DNA of 6,408 nucleotides from Acidobacteriota bacterium (lineage in GTDB: Bacteria; Acidobacteriota; Terriglobia; UBA7540): positions 1 through 6,408 of the forward strand of contig QHZK01000386.1 of NCBI GenBank assembly GCA_003224635.1. Reading direction: 5' to 3'. Below the pieces are notes generated by a model. That model was not told the origin of the DNA. It saw nothing but the letters and a program-made list of their open reading frames with translations, and searched no databases. The position numbers and the translations under genes were made by a program. Positions 5,544 to 6,408 of the stretch are shown piece after piece (the first letter of the stretch is position 1; every line of letters begins with the position of its first letter).

Positions 5544-6218
5544 TCAGAGGCTGAAGCTTCCAACAAACGCGCTGCGCGCGCCTTCGCGTTGCCACACCAC
5601 GCCCAGGCCCTGGCCGTGGAACGACTCCTCGAGCGTATACGCCGGCATGGCGTGAGCCACCTTGGTGAGCGGTGGATAGTAAACTTCCTCGTTGCCGCAG
5701 AGGTGATCGCCCTGGCACAGGCCGCGCGTTTCGATGCGGGCGAGGTCGCCCGCCGCCATCTTCACGCTTCCGTGGTTGTCGCCTTCGCCGACTTCGAGAG
5801 CGATCGAGGCCGTCTCGACCCGCACCACGTGCGCGAGCAGGCGGCCACCCGCGGACTTCGCAAACGCCTCGAGCGCCGCGCGCTGCTCGCTATTCGCGCG
5901 CCGGTCCACGATCAAAACAGCCTTGGCCGGATACGGGTCGTGGAACCGGTCCCCGAGCGTCGCGTTCGCCTCGACGACGGCCACCAGCCCCAGTCCGTCC
6001 AGGCTCACGCCGTTCCAACTGCCGTTCCGCACCTTCCAGGCAAGAATGGCCTGCTTGCCCTCCAGATCGACTTCCGAGTTTGCGAAGCACGGCCCCGTAT
6101 AGACGTCCGCGCTGCGCACCTCGACGTAGTCGCCATTGATTGCGGCCCTAGCCGGCGCCACGGCCAGAACGGCCACGAGAAACAGCCCAACAAATCCTGC
6201 CAAGAAAAGTTTCCGCAT
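5544..6218 (-). CDS. Secreted DUF1326 domain protein
   Basis: A 224-residue protein with a Sec-type signal peptide (MRKLFLAGFVGLFLVAVLAVAPARA, cleavage near residue 25-26). The rest is one DUF1326 domain: GDYVEVRSADVYTGPCFAN (29-47), AILAWKVRNGSWNGVSLDGL (57-76), LGDRFHDPYPAKAVLIVD (88-105), EQRAALEAFAKSAGG (111-125), and the C-terminal CQGDHLCGNEEVYYPPL (168-184). The three mature cysteines are 44, 168 and 174; conserved pairs like these may bind a metal or form a disulfide. The family has no established reaction. The start is the ATG at 6218: GGGAGG at 6228-6233 is nine bases upstream, while the in-frame GTG at 6224 would leave only three. It is the first gene after its own promoter and is closed by the terminator at 5411-5440. 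Confidence 0.92.
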   Translation of the reverse strand: MRKLFLAGFVGLFLVAVLAVAPARAAINGDYVEVRSADVYTGPCFANSEVDLEGKQAILAWKVRNGSWNGVSLDGLGLVAVVEANATLGDRFHDPYPAKAVLIVDRRANSEQRAALEAFAKSAGGRLLAHVVRVETASIALEVGEGDNHGSVKMAAGDLARIETRGLCQGDHLCGNEEVYYPPLTKVAHAMPAYTLEESFHGQGLGVVWQREGARSAFVGSFSL

Positions 6219-6227
6219 GATCACACA

Positions 6228-6233
6228 CCTCCC
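6228..6233 (-). promoter_or_regulatory. Ribosome-binding site that fixes the DUF1326 start at 6218
   Basis: The minus strand reads GGGAGG with nine bases (TGTGTGATC) to the ATG at 6216-6218. The alternative GTG at 6222-6224 is too close to serve, and ATG also gives the usual MRK start of a signal peptide. Confidence 0.8.
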
Positions 6234-6262
6234 TGAAACTTGCCATCAACTCCGCCTCGTAT

Positions 6263-6292
6263 ATTGTAACCTCGCAACCCGAATTATTTCAA
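6263..6292 (-). promoter_or_regulatory. sigma70-like promoter of the DUF1326 gene
   Basis: The minus strand has TTGAAA (6287-6292, five of six), an 18-base spacer and TACAAT (6263-6268, five of six). A start near 6256 would give a leader of about 38 nt that contains the ribosome-binding site. The spacer length is the same as in the tRNA-His promoter. Confidence 0.65.
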
Positions 6293-6358
6293 CCTCACTG
6301 GTAGCGTACCAATTCGCTGCAGCGGCGCGCAAAGCCTGCCCTGGAAGAGAGCGCCGTC

Positions 6359-6377
6359 CGGCGGTCACAGACCGCCG
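6359..6377. repeat. Short perfect palindrome, possibly a dispersed intergenic element
   Basis: CGGCGGTC and GACCGCCG form eight perfect pairs around the three-base spacer ACA, flanked by a further GCTACAG on the right. No T-tract follows on either strand, so it is not an ordinary intrinsic terminator. I recall closely similar CGGCGGTC-GACCGCCGCTACAG palindromes scattered between genes in Acidobacteriota and related soil bacteria. Only one copy is present in this window, so the repeat status is inferred. Confidence 0.45.
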
Positions 6378-6408
6378 CTACAGCCTTCGCAGACATCGAT
6401 GCGTGCTC

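Noticed and set aside
5589..6236. 215-residue plus-strand frame and the overlapping plus-strand frames at 5672-6139 and 5734-6102
   Set aside because: They lie opposite the DUF1326 gene, are rich in Arg, Ala and Pro, and show no recognisable domain.

Overview
The window looks like chromosomal DNA from a GC-rich Acidobacteriota bacterium. This rests on gene content: a DUF4382 lipoprotein with a carboxypeptidase-regulatory-like domain, a secreted DUF1326 protein, and three exported proteins of kinds I recall mainly from that phylum. It is an inference from family recognition, not from a marker gene. There is no phage, CRISPR array, intact insertion sequence or defence locus, and I found no clear new biological system.

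Almost everything is read right to left on the minus strand. From the right end: a short GC-rich palindrome (6359-6377); a sigma70-like promoter (6263-6292) driving a secreted DUF1326 protein (5544-6218), closed by a strong terminator (5411-5440); a broken gene for an exported protein (4718-5358), frameshifted near 5011-5030; 81 nt further on, a small secreted Cys-motif protein (4175-4636); tRNA-His with its own promoter (3993-4136); a membrane-anchored coiled-coil protein (2897-3799); the DUF4382 lipoprotein (1255-2688); and a small winged-helix protein of the DUF2582 type (402-626).

The stretch 650-1254 holds no intact gene. On the plus strand it carries a TonB C-terminal domain fragment with one frameshift (1001-1250) and, just before it in the same frame, a short piece resembling the C-terminus of an IS110-family transposase (947-1000). 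The first 400 bases hold at most the tail of a plus-strand gene (2-127), followed by GC-rich sequence that can fold into several hairpins.

Five of the six intact or broken protein genes between 1255 and 6218 encode exported or membrane-anchored products (two with Sec-type signal peptides and intact frames, one lipoprotein, one signal-anchored, one broken). Nothing ties them to a single pathway. The promoters, terminator and tRNA divide them into several short transcription units rather than one operon.
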